In this document: positions 34,381 through 46,500 of the stretch, one piece after another
How the letters are laid out: each line of letters starts with the position of its first letter
Numbering within the stretch: position 1 is the stretch's first letter
NCBI RefSeq assembly: GCF_964199755.1
Contig: NC_133913.1
Span: 8,782,201-8,846,200, forward strand
Length of the DNA: 64,000 nt
Source: Larus michahellis
Taxonomy: Eukaryota; Chordata; Aves; Charadriiformes; Laridae
Direction: 5' to 3'
Notes under the pieces: model-generated
What the model was told of the DNA's origin: nothing
The model's input: only the letters and a program-made list of their open reading frames with translations
Databases searched by the model: none
Made by a program: the position numbers and the translations under genes

Positions 34381-34794
34381 TAGCTGCACTGGAGCTGGTC
34401 TCCTCAGCGAGATAATCTTGCTCTTTGCAGTGTATCAGAATCAGGTGAAACAGACTGTAGAAGTGCTTGTTTTTCTCCATTGACTATAAAAGACATTCAG
34501 ACTCCCAGACCAAGAATTCAGACACAGGTATATTATCTACTTTGACATCTAAACTTAGATGACTTTTACCTTACTACAACCGTGTAGGTATCTGCAAGGA
34601 GATGATAAACTGCAAGTCAACTTATAAGGGCCCTGAGTGCATGAATAGGCCTTAATGCCCCTGCCCAGACTCTCCTACAGCCTCCATACGCATCCCCTGC
34701 CCCTAGGCCCAGGGTTTACATTCAGGATCACTTAAGCTGGGCTTCGTATTGATCCTGATCAAGAGACCATTCAGAAGTTAGTGACGCATGTAAC
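34381..34794. other. No gene recognised
   Basis: Flank of the CR1 5' end. No repeat or coding signal seen. Confidence 0.4.
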
Positions 34795-35125
34795 AGTTCA
34801 CCTGAGAAGGACCGGGCCTGTGCTGAACATCAAGCGTGGCCTTCAGGTGTGTGTTGTGCTGTGCACATCCCTTGGCTGCAGGATGAACTCAGCAGCTCAT
34901 GGTAAGCGAGGGGCCTGCAGGCAACTTCCACTCCCTACCAGCGACACCACCACGTGCATGGCCTTTCCTGCATCTCAAAGTGAAGCAACAAGTTCTCATG
35001 TGAACATCCTTTAGGAACACAGTTGTTTTCTTGTGAGGGGACTATATGATAGATCAAAGGACCAAAAGGGAGAGCTACATCCACGGACAGGATCCTCGCA
35101 GCATGCCACAGGAAAATCCATCCTC
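34795..35125 (+). repeat. Unnamed dispersed repeat, partial copy
   Basis: Its reverse complement aligns with 39980-40240 and 58810-59080: shared stretches include 'gttctcatgtgaac', 'aaggccatgca', 'ggagtggaagttgcc'-like sequence and 'gcacagcacaac'. It is opposite in orientation to the other two copies and lacks their polyadenylation-side end. I do not recognise the family. Confidence 0.55.
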
Positions 35126-36137
35126 TTCTGCATGAATGCAAGGTTACCAGCATTGTAACAGACAGAAGATTTGCTCACTACCCATAATCATTTTTATCGT
35201 GTCAAATAAAAACCGCTCTTTCATTTAGCCATTTATTGCTGAGCCTTTCTTACTGAGATCCAGAAAGAACCCTGCATTGTCTATCTCACCTCAATGCCCC
35301 TCCACATGCAGAAGAGATGATGACCATCTTCCACAGTCAGAAGGAAAGCAACGTACCCTTGAGGCTGTTAACTGACATGATGTTATTTCAGTTGGACATT
35401 AAGCTTTGAAACAGACCCCAGTTAAACTCAGTGAGAGTAAATCTGCATCCAGACTTGTCTCCAGGCCTGAATTTGACAGGCATCTACTGCAGCTTTTCAG
35501 GTAAATCAGTGGAGAATGACTCCCCCTGCTCCTCCTGATCCCTCCCCAGCCCCACTGATCAGAACTGGGCCCAGATGATGGACTTAGATTTTTCTCACTA
35601 GATATTAGTTATTTGAATCAATACAGAAAAATTCCACTTGTAGTGTTCTGGGGATTTTGACTGAAGCGCAGACAGAGACCAGAGCAACTTGCTCCAGAAA
35701 ACTGGGGGTTATATTTGATTAAAAGTGGAATTGCTGACTGATATCTGCACTGCCAGTGTTAAGATACCTCATTCAGTATGAATCTCTTTCACGTGGCCTT
35801 GGGACTGTCTTTTCTCACTCTTCTCTGTAGTCATTGGCATTAGAGGGACCTCTGCATTGTAGTCATCTTCTGTGAACAGCAGAGAGCAAGTGATTTTGTG
35901 GGGAAGAATCACTTAATGCGATGTAGGTGTCTTCTGGATGGTAAGGTAATTGGCTGCTTAAAAGTTTAACTAAACGGAAGCATAGTATGATTCACCCAAA
36001 TAAAGACAGAAATTATTATCCCTAGAGGACAATTTTTGAACAATCTGAAGGGTCCGTCTGAGATGGCTTGATGAGTTCTCCCACAGAGGGGCCTGTCCCT
36101 CACCATTACTTAGAGAGCTTAAAGCCAGAGTTAGACA
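35126..36137. other. No gene recognised
   Basis: Unassigned sequence without long frames or repeat landmarks. Confidence 0.45.
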
Positions 36138-36692
36138 TGTGAGAAACGCTCCTTATCCAATAACAACGGCTCAGGCAGTGAACGATATGAAGCACATTTT
36201 ATTTGAACATTCTTGCAAGAGCGGGTGACCTAGCAAGTAGGCACACTTTCAGTTCTTGAAACACATCTTTTTATTTCCTAATCCCAGCTGAATTTTTCCC
36301 TCCCCTGTTTCCCATTGGTTGGGTACTCCAGGGTTCACAGTCTGTCCAAGGCGCCTAAAATTCCTCCCGGGTGTCCTGCCTCTGTTTACTTCTCTTTGTG
36401 CTACACCCAAAGGGGTTATCTGACTAGTTTATTTCTTTGCTTTTTGGTAAAAGATTGCTCAATGTCATTAGCCCTGGTTAAATGTTTGACTACCCTTCTA
36501 GACACTAAGCCAGTAGGAATCAGTTTGTCCTTTTGTCTGTGTGGTAAGAGGTGTTCTACAAGCCTTTGCTGGAGCCTCTTTGTCTTAGTCATTCCCTTAT
36601 CGTGTCGCCTCTGATGGAAACGGCTTTTCTCCTCTGCAAAAGCAATACCTGCCTTTCTTACAGACACAAGCCCAGCCCAAACCACTACAACA
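36138..36692 (-). mobile_element. Probable solo LTR, unassigned family
   Basis: On the minus strand it would start TGTTGTAGTGG and end TTTCTCACA, with AATAAAATGTGCTTC (polyadenylation signal) at about 36205 followed by a U5-like stretch. The size (555 bp) suits an LTR. No target duplication was found. The family is different from the LTRs at 7497 and 40631. Confidence 0.45.
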
Positions 36693-37689
36693 GGAGAACC
36701 ACAGAGAGGGTTTTGTCTTACCTAAACAGTAAGGAAAAAATAACTGACTCCTAAAATTGCAAGCAATGAATACCCAACTGACTATATTGCACTGGGAAAA
36801 AAAACACATTGAAAAACTCAAGGACTGTGATGTGGCTTTTCAAAAAATATTAACCACAGCCTTCTCCTAATGGCAGGTGAGCTACCTTATTTTACTTTAG
36901 TCTTCTTTCTCTTCTTCCATATATTGTTGTTTTTTCCTGCTACCTACACAGGGCTTCTCTTTAAGGGAGACTCATCTATCTATGAAGTAAGTGGATTATT
37001 GGAATAGAAAATAAATTCTAAGAGATGTTTTATTCTTGAAAAGAACCACTCCTCCTGAAGAGTGCCTGGGACAAAGGTACTTTCCTGAAGAGTAATCCAC
37101 ATTCTTTAGTACTTCTGTGCGATACTATGGAGTGTATGCAGGATTCTCTGTGTTCAGTAGGTGATTATTTTCTAGCATGAACCCCATCCACATAAAGATA
37201 GCAAGAGGGACTCATTGTCAAAAAACCCACCCTATTAAAAAACTAATTATTTCTGGATTTTAAGGATTGGCAGCAGGTATTAGGGTAGCAGATCTCAGCT
37301 GGATAATGGAAGAAAAGTCCACTTCAAAGACTGGGGCAGTAGAGTGTAATCCTCATCCTAAAACGCAGGAGGAGTAAAATATTCTGCCATCATAAAGAAG
37401 ACATATCTTCCTTTCCATTGACTAGGAGTGAAGTACACTCATTTGGAAAAGTTGTTCTTAGTTATCAAAAGCTATGTGAATGGAACCTTCCCTCCTACCT
37501 CTAAACAATCTTTAGCACTGAAAATACCTAAACACAGCAGTAAAATATCACTTCCTCTTCTGGGATCTTGTACTATTACAAAGTAATACATATAAATATT
37601 TAATTTACTATTTTGCATTTCTCTAGATTAACTAGAAAACGGATATATAATAATTTCTCCAGTTAAAAAAACCCAAACACCTGAGGGAC
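36693..37689. other. No gene recognised; upstream of an OR locus
   Basis: AT-rich sequence. Would include the upstream region of the OR at 37690; no clear splice acceptor was found close to its ATG. Confidence 0.4.
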
Positions 37690-38625
37690 ATGACCAGCAG
37701 AAACCACACAGTGGTGGCCTATTTCCAATTTTTACCTTTCTCCAGCATTCCAGGGATCCAAGGCTCTCTCTTTTGTCTGGTATTACTCATGTACCTCAGT
37801 GCTTTGGTGGGAAACATCCTCATCATTGTGATCACTAGGGTAGATGCTGCCCTTCACTCCCCCATGTATTTTTTCCTCAAGAACTTGTCCTTCCTAGAGA
37901 TTGGCTACACTACATCCACAATCCCCCAGATGCTTGTGAACTTCCTCACAAAAAGGAAGGGCATATCCTTTCTGGGCTGTGCCACGCAGATGTATGCCTT
38001 CTCCCTCTTAGGGATCACAGAATGTTGTCTGCTGGCTGCCATGGCCTATGATCGCTACATGGCCATATGCCATCCCCTGCGCTACACAACCGTGATGAGC
38101 TGGAACATGTGCTTCCTGCTCTCAGCTGTATCTTGGCTTACTGGGGTCTTGCTGGCCTTAGGGCAGACAACTTTCATCTTTACCCTTCCATATTGTGGGC
38201 CCAACAGGATCAATCACTTCTTCTGTGACCTGCTGCCTCTGCTGAAGTTGGCTTGCGTGGACACCTTCAAGAATGAAATTGCCATCTAAACAATAGCTGT
38301 CCTCTTCATCACGGTCCCCTTCTTACTCATAGTTACATCATACGTCCAGATACTCCACACCATCTTCAAGATGCCATCAGCTGGGGGCAAGAGAAAAACG
38401 TTCTCTACCTGCTGTTCTCATCTGGTCGTAGTTACTCTGTTTTATGGATCTGGTATTGTGACCTACCTGAGACCCAAAGCTTTTTATTCAAGCAGCAGTA
38501 ACAAACTGCTTTCACTCTCTTACACACTGATGTCTCCAATGATGAACGCCTTGATTTACAGCTTGAGGAATAAAGAGGTGAAACAAGCCTTGAAAAAACT
38601 GAGAGCCAAAAATATAAATACATGA
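37690..38625 (+). pseudogene. Olfactory receptor, OR10-like, single premature stop
   Basis: Odorant-receptor coding exon of normal length (311 codons) from ATG at 37690, with one in-frame TAA at codon 200 (38287-38289), in TM5 right after NEIAI. All else is intact: NHT glycosylation site (residues 5-7), GN in TM1 (41-42), SPMYFFLKNLSFLEI in TM2, MAYDRYMAICHPLRY after TM3, INHFFCDLLPLLKLAC in loop 2, KTFSTCCSHL before TM6, LRPKAFYS, and [16 protein letters not shown] in TM7 (A for P of NPxIY). A non-stop codon of the TAC/TAT type at codon 200 would restore a full receptor. It may be a recent pseudogene or a segregating null allele. TM3-TM6 resemble OR10A-type receptors. Confidence 0.92.
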
Positions 38626-39783
38626 CATGTTTATGAATTATATTAAATTAAATCTAGCTGTAGCTTTGCTATTGTGTGCATTACTGCAAGGACAATATGA
38701 CTTGCCATCACTTACCAAAAATCCATATCTACCCTGTAGTTCTGAATCAATCCTCCAGATGTTGTTGTTGTTATTGTTTTTGGTTGGTTGGTTTCTTTGT
38801 TTGTTTGGGTTTTTTTAAGAATTATTTTTCAGATTATTTTCCATGTCATTTAACGGTAGATTTGGCATACAGATGAAGTGAATTGCATGCTAGTGTATCC
38901 TCTATGTCCTGTCCATCCATACAGAAATAGTTCTGCACTTCACAGATATGTTTACCTGTGGTAAAATGAAACTCACAATATTCTCTGCATATTGTGAAAA
39001 CAGTTCTGTGGAGCTTATCTAAAAATAATTACACGGTGACAAGGGAAAGAAATTATCAGAGAAGAGGACAACGTACCTAATGAGAAGCACTCCACAAATA
39101 CCTAAGACCTCAGCCTTCTGTTGAGTTCTGATGAAGATATTCCCCAGATGAGCTCTTCAGCTCTATTCTGTGAAGAAAGTTTATTTGAAGGGGTAATGAT
39201 TCACTTCAGATATCTTGAACGTACAGAACTGTGGCTGGGCTGGTAACCCTCTTCTCTACTGGTATAGAATGGAGTGAAATGGATGAAGTAAAAACACAGC
39301 TTATGTGTTCTAAAGAGTTTTCTGCCGTAGTAAGAGACAAACTGACACTTGGACATCTCCATTGCTGAATATTGTTTGTGTGTGAAGTCAAAACAATAAG
39401 CTTATGTAAACATACCTATGTCTTAGGCTTTGGAGTTGAGACCAGATGAAAACAATGTCCCTTTTTGTGCAAATAAAAGATTAATTGTGGAATGAAGGAA
39501 ACTACTTGAGTGCCAAGGAAATGGATGGTCATAGAGAAGTTGGTTTGAGACCTGTCATTTTAAAAGGAAGGTTAAAGCTTCATTTATTTTTACTTTTTTA
39601 CTCTGGTTGTGGTACGTACCCATCTGGAGGATTCGTCAATTTACCTCTTCACTCTTCTCATTTTCTTTGCTAAGATAAGATAGTGGATGTGAAATTAGTC
39701 ATTAAGATGGGAGAAGCATAGGAGGGCTTTTTGCACCAGGAATTGCTAGATTATTGTGATCCCAATAAGACAGACAGACAGAC
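38626..39783. other. No gene recognised; OR 3' flank
   Basis: AT-rich 3' flank of the OR10-like locus, with a TTG/GTT-rich simple stretch at 38760-38815. Nothing else assigned. Confidence 0.45.
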
Positions 39784-40305
39784 TGTGTCAAGTGTCATTT
39801 AAAAAGCTGTTTATTAGAGTTAACTCTATAGAGGAGAAGACAGTATAGATAAAGCTGCATCACTTCAGATACTGTGAACCCCAAACTGTGAAGCATCAAA
39901 TGGACCGCTGATTAACACGCAGCATGCCATATACATCCTGTCAATGGAAGGGTTACTCTGTTTTGGTCATTTGAGTTAGTATAGGATTTTTAAAAAGAAA
40001 ACAATTATATTGATAATTTCTACTGTCAAACAGAAAGGGCGTTCACATGAGAACTTCTTGCTGCAAGGTTAGATAAAGGCAAGGCCATGCAAGTGGTGTA
40101 ATGACCAGTACCAAGTGGGAGCTGCCAGCACGCTCCTCTGCTACAATATGCTTCTGAGTTTATACTGCAGGCAGAGGATTTGTGCGGCACAACAAAGACA
40201 AAGCTGTACGTGCAGGACAGCGTAGACCTGGGCGTCCTCAGGGTAGATGTTACGTGGATCATGAGGTCCTCAATGTGCAATGGTCTTACATTGTGCTTTC
40301 CCATC
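39784..40305 (-). repeat. Unnamed dispersed repeat, long copy (LTR-like)
   Basis: About 520 bp aligned along its length with 58578-59105: 'atgctgtgaacccc' type, 'ttttggtcatttgag', 'tactgtcaaacagaaagg', 'accaagtgggagctg' and 'taggtggatca' are shared in order. On the minus strand the end at 39784-39830 contains AATAAA 30-40 bp from a terminal CA, as in a retroviral LTR. Family not recognised. Confidence 0.6.
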
Positions 40306-40630
40306 TGCAGATTCAACCAGTAGCAAAGCTGAGCACCTACCCCAGAGACAAACACAAAGGGACACACAGACACACATGGACATACACACAAGTATATAGA
40401 CATGCACGGACAGATCCAGAGACACATACACATGGTAGACACTGATATGGCCAGTCACACAGACTGCTATAGCCATGGCTCTGCTGTCAAAAGCAGCTGC
40501 ATACAGGACCTACATCACAAACAAGCACAGGCAGCGACGTCTGTGCTTCCTCTAGGGCTGTCAGAGACTGGAGATCACTGGTGCAGACACACACATGACA
40601 CTCTATAGGATCTCCAGGCCAAAACGACGG
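40306..40630. repeat. CA/ACACA-rich low-complexity tract
   Basis: Dominated by ACACA and CACACA words (40340-40440), without a gene. It resembles the CA-rich part of the tract at 2045-2640. Confidence 0.5.
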
Positions 40631-43331
40631 TGGTGTGTTGACCTTGGCTGGAAGGCAGGTGCCCACAAAGCTGCTCTCTCCCTCCGCCTCCTCAGCTGGA
40701 CAGGGGAATAAAATTATGACAAAAGGCTTGTGGATTGAGATAAGGACAAGGAGAGATCACTTAGAAATTGCCATCATGGGTAAACCAGACTCGACTCAGG
40801 GAAATTAATTTCATTTAGTACCAATGAAACCAGACTAGGATAATGGGAAAAAAACCCGAATCTTAAAACACCTTCCCTCCATCTCTCCCTTCTTCCTGGG
40901 CTCGACTTCACTCCCCATTTTCATAGAATCATAGAATCATAGAATCTTCATGGTTGGAAAGGACCTTTGAGATCATCAAGTCCAACCATACACACACACA
41001 AAAAAAAACCCCAAAAAACAAAAAAACCAAACACAAAACCAAAAACAAACCCCAGCAACCTACAATCTCTGCTCCTCAGAGCATGCCCTGAAGTGCCACA
41101 TCTGGACGTTTCTTAAATACCTCTAGGGATGGTGACTCAGCCACCTCCCTGGGCAGGCTGTTCCAGTGCCTGACCACTCTTTCAGTAAAGTAATTCCTCC
41201 TAATATCTAATCTAAACCTCCCCTGCCACAACTTCAGACCATTTCCTTCAGAGACCTCTCCTCTGGGAGAAGAGGCCAACACCCACCTCTCTACAACCTC
41301 CTTTCAGGTAGCTGTAGAGGGCAGTGAGGTCTCCCCTCAGCCTCCTCTTCTCCAAGCTAAACATGCCCAGCTCCCTCAGCCTCTCCTCATATGCCCTGGT
41401 CTCCAGACCCCTCACCAGCCTGGTAGCTCTCCTCCGGACACGCTCCAGCACCTCAATGTCCCTCTTGTACAGAGGGGCCCAGAACTGAACACAGCACTCG
41501 AGGTGAGGCCTCACCAGTGCCGAGTACAGAGGCACCATCACTTCCCTGCTCCTGCTGGCCACGCTATTCCTGATACAAGCCAGAATGCTGTTGGCCTTCT
41601 TGGCCACCTGGGCACACTGCTGGCTCATGTTAAGCTGGCCGTCCACCAGCACCCCCAGGTCCTTTTCTGCTGGGCAGCTTTCCAGCCACTCTTCCCCAAG
41701 CCTGTAGCGTTGCTTGCGGTTGTTGTGACCAAAATGCAAGACCCGGCACTTGGCCTTATTAAACCTCATACAGTTGGCCTTGGCCCATCGATCCAGCCTG
41801 TCCAAGTCCCTCTGTAGAGCCTTCCTACCCTGAAGCAGATCAAACTCCCACCGAGCTTGGTGTCATCTGCAAACTTACTGAGGGTGCACTCAATCCCCTC
41901 ATCCAGATCATTGATAAAGATATTAAACAAAATTGGCCCCAAAACTGAGCCCTGAGGGACACCAATGGTGACGGGCTGCCAAGAGGATTTCACCCCATTA
42001 ATCACAACTCTCTGGGCACGGCCATCCATCCAGTTTTTAAACCAGCGAAGAGTACACTTGTCTATGCCATGATTCGCCAGCTTCTCCAGGAGAATGCTGT
42101 GGGGGACGGTGTCAAAGGCCTTACCAAAGTCCAGACAGACAATGTCCACAGCCTTCCCCGCATCCAGAAGGCGGGTCACATGGTCATAGAAAGAGATCAG
42201 GTTGGTTAAGCAGGACCTCCCATTCCTAAACCCATGCTGGCTGGCCCTGATCCCTTGGGTGCCCTGCACTTACCGTGAGAGCTCACTCAAGATGATCCTT
42301 TCCATGATCTTTCCTGGTACCGAGGTCAGGCTGACAGGCCTGTAGTTCCCCGGATCCTCCTTCTGACCTTTCTTGTAGATGGGCGTCACATTAGCCACCC
42401 TCCAGTCTGGTACCTCCCCTGCTGACCAAGACTGTTGATGAACGATGGAGAGAGGCTTGGTAAACTCTCCCGCCAGCTCCCTGAGTACTCTTGGGTGAAT
42501 CCCATCCGGTCCCATAGAGCTCTCTACCTCCTCCCCCAAGCAGGACAGGGGGACAGAGAATGGGGGTTGTGGTCAGTTCATAACATGTTGTTTCCGCCGC
42601 TCCTTCCTCCTCACACTCTTCCCCTGCTCCAGCGTCTGGTCCCTCGCATGGGGGACAGTCCTCCACAAACTTCTCCAGCCTGAGTCGTTCCCATGGGCTG
42701 CAGTTCTTCATAATAAACTGCTCCAGCATAGAATCATAGAATCATAGATCTATGGTTCTTTCAATGGAGTGCAGTCCTTCAGGAACAGACTGCTCCAGCG
42801 TGGGTGCCCCACAAGTTCACAAGTCCTGTCAGCAAACCTGCTCCAACATTGGCTTCTCTCCATGGGGTGACAGGTCCTACCAGGAGCCTATTCCACTGTG
42901 GGCTTCCCATGGAGTCACAGCCTCCTTCAGGCACATCCACCTGCTCTGGTGTGGGGTCCTCCATGGGCTGCAGGTGCATGTCTGCTCCACTGTGGACCTC
43001 CATGGGCTGCAGAGGGACAACCTGCCTCACCATGGTCTTCACCGTGACCTGCAGGGGAGTCTGTGCTTTGGTACCTGAAGCACATTCTCCCTTCCTTCTT
43101 CACTGACCTTGGTGTCTGACAAGTTGCTTCTCTCACATATTCTCACTCGTCTCTTCAGCTGCTGTTGTGCAAGCAGGTTCTTCCCCTTCTATCACTGTCA
43201 CTGATTGGGTTCATCTTGGAGCTGTCTGGCACTGACTCTACTGGACATGGGGGAAGCTTCTTGCAGCTTCTCACAGAAGCCACCCTTGTAGCCCTCCCAC
43301 TACCAAAACATTGCCACACAAACCCAATACG
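40631..43331 (-). mobile_element. LTR of avian endogenous retrovirus, split by a CR1
   Basis: Minus orientation. U3 starts near 43331 (plus: 'aagccacccttgtagccctcccac...cacacaaacccaatac') and the far end lies at about 40631 ('tggtgtgttgaccttggctgg'). The CR1 at 40921-42530 sits inside and the LTR resumes cleanly on its other side, giving about 1.1 kb of LTR. It is the same family as the LTR arms at 56025-56647. The next 300 bp to its right look like the 3' end of the internal region, so this is a 3' LTR. Confidence 0.75.
40921..42530 (-). mobile_element. CR1 LINE, 5'-truncated, nested in an LTR
   Basis: About 1.6 kb on the minus strand, from ORF2 'SSMGPDGIHPRVLRELAGEFTKPL' (near 42510) through '[21 protein letters not shown]', '[38 protein letters not shown]' (catalytic FADD), '[27 protein letters not shown]' and the C-terminal domain (to about 41080), then the 3' UTR and three ATTCTATG octamers (plus: 'catagaatcatagaatcatag' at 40923). 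The frame is broken near 42270, 41800 and 41265. An A/C-rich low-complexity stretch (40990-41050) interrupts the 3' UTR. Younger than the LTR it splits. Confidence 0.92.
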
Positions 43332-43630
43332 TTCCACCCCTAACCTCTGTGAATCACATACTTAAGAATTATCATTAAAAAACACATTCATCACACAATC
43401 TTCACAAACTTCACTTACATCAACAAAAAGAATTCCCCACACCAAATTCAAAATAATGTAATCACAAAACTGACAGAAGTGGACAATTTACACACAATCC
43501 ACCCCTCGTCCCTTCACCACAATTACAACAACCAAAATTCTCCACAATCATTCCACTGTGCTCTCTAGCTGTGTTCAGCCCATGTTTTGACAATTACCTC
43601 TCCCAATTACTATCCTTATCTCAACTTCCC
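43332..43630 (-). mobile_element. Endogenous retrovirus 3' internal end (polypurine tract side)
   Basis: Read on the minus strand this leads into the LTR at 43331 through a purine-rich 'agaggttaggggtggaa' stretch, as expected of a polypurine tract before a 3' LTR. It contains no recognisable coding parts. Broken fossil. Confidence 0.5.
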
Positions 43631-43634
43631 CATG

Positions 43635-44174
43635 CCCCACATTGTGCTTTGATTGGTAGCTAGAAAGGTGTTGATAATACACCACTGGCTTGGCTACTGA
43701 TGAACAGTGCTTGCACAGTATCAAGGCTGTCTCTCCAACAGTGCTCTCCCTCATCCCCAAAGACCAGTAGGCGGGGGGGATGGAGAGAGGACATGGCCAG
43801 GACAGCTGACCCAAACTGACCAAAGGGATATTCCAAACCATATGACATCTGCTCAGCGACAAAAGCTGAGGAAGGGGGACGAGGGGGCGCATTTGTTTCT
43901 ATGACATTTGTCTTCCAGAGCAACCACTATGTGTACTGAAGCCCTACTTCCTAGGAATTGGCTGGACATCACCTGCTGATGGAAAGTAGAGAATAAATCT
44001 TTTCTTTTCCTTTGCTTTTGTGCATGGCCTTTGCTTTTTCTGTATTAAACTGCCTTTATATTGACCCACGAGTTCTTTTCCATTCTATTTTCTCCGCTCC
44101 TGACCTGCTGCAGAGGGGAAGTGGTAGAGCAGCTTGGTGGGCACCTGGCATCTAGCAATGGTCAACCCACTACA
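43635..44174 (+). mobile_element. LTR of avian endogenous retrovirus, plus strand
   Basis: Plus-strand LTR of the TGTCCTGGTTTC-related family. U3 words 'aggacagctgacccaaactgaccaaagggatattccaaaccatatgac' lie at 43798-43848. A 'ttctgtattaaactgcctttatattgacccacgag' block is at 44038-44072, and the end reads 'ggtcaacccactaca' at 44160-44174. The 5' end is unclear because it abuts ERV internal sequence. Tentatively ERVL-like. Confidence 0.65.
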
Positions 44175-45214
44175 CAATCACACACACATTTGCAGATCCC
44201 CCAAGCACTGGCACAGCCCCTATATCCACCTGGCACCCTAGACCACATTCCAGCTGTCTGACCCACCTCATGGGTCCCCTGCTCACTGTCTGGTCCAGCT
44301 TGATGCACCAAACTTGCAGCTCTCGCACACTTGTCCTGCAGGCATGTCACACCTTCAGGACTCCTGCAGGTACGAGCATGGACCCTCCACCTGCCTGATA
44401 TCCCTGCCTGGACCTGGCACTTACTACTTGCCGGCTGGTCCAGATTGAGGTTTACTGGTGAATACACATGCCCACACCATGCACACCTGGTTTCAGGAAG
44501 GTACAAACACTCACACACACACACCCCAGCAGCCAAAACCAAGTCCATAGGTTGTGACCTGCAGTCCTGCTCCTTTCACTAACACCGAGCCCCTCTCACA
44601 CCTCACTCACACCAGCCTGCCCCAGTAGCTGGTTTTGGGGACACACACCACTCCTGACACAAAGGCTGGAGACTGAGACCCTGGTGGCTCCGGTAGCTGG
44701 CCCTGGGACCCAATGGCTCCAGTTGCTGGCATCACAGCCCACAGGGTGACCACACCCCCCAGTCTGACTCCAGCTGGCACCCAGTCCACTCACACTGGTC
44801 CCCCCAGTAGCTGGAACTTCGCAATCAGGCGCAGGGCTCAGCCAACCACTGAATGGCCCTGGTTTACACTCAACCAACCCTTTTTATAACCCTTTTTGTT
44901 TGCACCTTATTTGTTCCTCCCCGCTCCTCTTCCCCTGCACATTGCTTCGTCAGCTGGCACAGTCCCGTTGACCCCATCCAACATCCTGGACCCTTAGGTT
45001 TGTATCAGTACCAGTTGCAAAGTCTCCATTGCCTGTAGTTTCTTGATAGGTTGTCAATTAGAGTGTCTGACAACGGGCTTTTGTCTTTGTTAAAGGTCAT
45101 TTGTCAGGTTTTATGACTCTGTGTTTGTTTCCCTCTCTTTTATTAACATCGTAATTTGGCAAGGTCCTTAATCAGATAATCTGACTGAAAAATAAACATT
45201 TTCATGCTCCACAC
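44175..45214. repeat. Repeat-like tract with CAGTAGCTGG-type units
   Basis: Contains several related units ('cagtagctgg', 'cggtagctgg', 'cagttgctgg') at 44624-44815 and CA-rich runs at 44510-44525, like 2045-2640. The right part (44880-45210) is T-rich with LTR-like features but no clear ends. No gene. Confidence 0.4.
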
Positions 45215-45563
45215 TGTTGTGGTTTAGCTTCAGACGGCAACAAAGAACCACGTGCCGCTCGCTCGCGCCTTCCTAATACAGGAAGAATCGGAAGGAAAAA
45301 GGCAAGACTCTTGGGTTGAGACAAAGGCAGTTTAACAGAACAGCAAAGGGAACAGGCAAACAACAACAACAACACGGATAGAGGAATATACGAACACAAT
45401 TACGGAACCGCCGCTCCCCGCCGCTCACCGACCGGACCCGGGACGCCCACCCCGCTCCAAGCGGCGACTTCCTGCCCCCTCCCCCGGCAGCTCAGGGTGG
45501 GCATGGCTCACATGGCATGGAATACCAGGAAAAATTAACCCTATCCCCGCCGGAACCAGGACA
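45215..45563 (-). mobile_element. Solo LTR with 5-bp target duplication
   Basis: On the minus strand it starts TGTCCTGGTTCC and the element ends in ACCACAACA; the plus strand runs TGTTGTGG to CCAGGACA. It is flanked on both sides by CACAC, a 5-bp target duplication (the site is CA-rich, so exact length is ambiguous). About 350 bp and CpG-rich at 45405-45480, which suggests it is younger than the other LTRs here. Same wider family as 17259-17817. Confidence 0.75.
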
Positions 45564-45765
45564 CACACATACTTACCAATCAGTGCGACTGCACATATTT
45601 ATTCTCATCATGACCTCTTTTATCACGTGTTGGTCAGGTTTGTCTCTGTATGTTTGTGTTTATGACTGCTTTGACCAGTCATAACAGACACTAGCCTTCC
45701 ACATATCCTTATGGAGGGCACCTCAGAAAATGAAAAACTGAATGAAGCGTTGGATGAGGTGTGTC

Positions 45766-46500
45766 TGTGTCGCGGATGGAGTGATGCACTTCATTGGTAA
45801 GGGAGAAGCAGCAATATATTTTTTGATATAAAATAACGATTGAACAAAGTTTGATAATAAATGCAACAATGGTTTAATAAGATTTAATGGCAAGGTACAC
45901 TTGGTTATTTACTTCATAGAGGACAGTGTTAGACAAAACTGTTAGGTGTGCCCTCCCGTTGAGTCATGAGGTTCAAAAAGGGCCCCCTTGCTTTCTAAAC
46001 TCCTACTCAGAGAGGAGTCTAGATGCAGCTGGATCCAACCCTAGTCTCAGATTTAGTCAACAATTTACATCTAGAGGATTATATATGCACAATCAATCCT
46101 TTATATCACTTAGCTAAGATTTCAAAGTTTAGCATGCTGTTATTATAAGTGTTCTATGATTAATCACTTACAGTGAATCTGTTGCATCATGGAAACTCTC
46201 GGCCTCAAGGAGTAACCTTGAGACGTGTCCCTACTGAAGCGGAGATCCTGGCATGCTGCCTGATGCCATGCAGGAGAGCCCAAAGGGCTCTTGGGCTGTT
46301 CACTATTTATGGGGGTAAGATGATTGACTCATAGTCATATTTGCATACCTACTGTAGAAGTTAGTTTCTTCCAAATTTGGCTTGAGTCAGACATTGACCA
46401 GAACTGTGCTTAGGTGGGCACATTGCCATAAATTGGCCCTTTGCTGTTGTGTTGTTATTTGTCTCCTCAAAATCCTCTTTGCCCAGACACATCCATCACA
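45766..46500 (-). mobile_element. Possible LTR, unassigned
   Basis: On the minus strand it would begin TGTGTCTGGGCAAAGAGG; the other end reads 'tgtgtctgtgtcgcgg' on plus. It has TATA-like and ATTTATTAT signals in a plausible order. No target duplication recognised. Family unknown. Confidence 0.4.

Noticed and set aside
42435-43106. Overlapping frames on both strands around 42.4-43.1 kb
   Set aside because: They fall in an LTR, are GC-rich low-constraint sequence, and none resembles a protein family.
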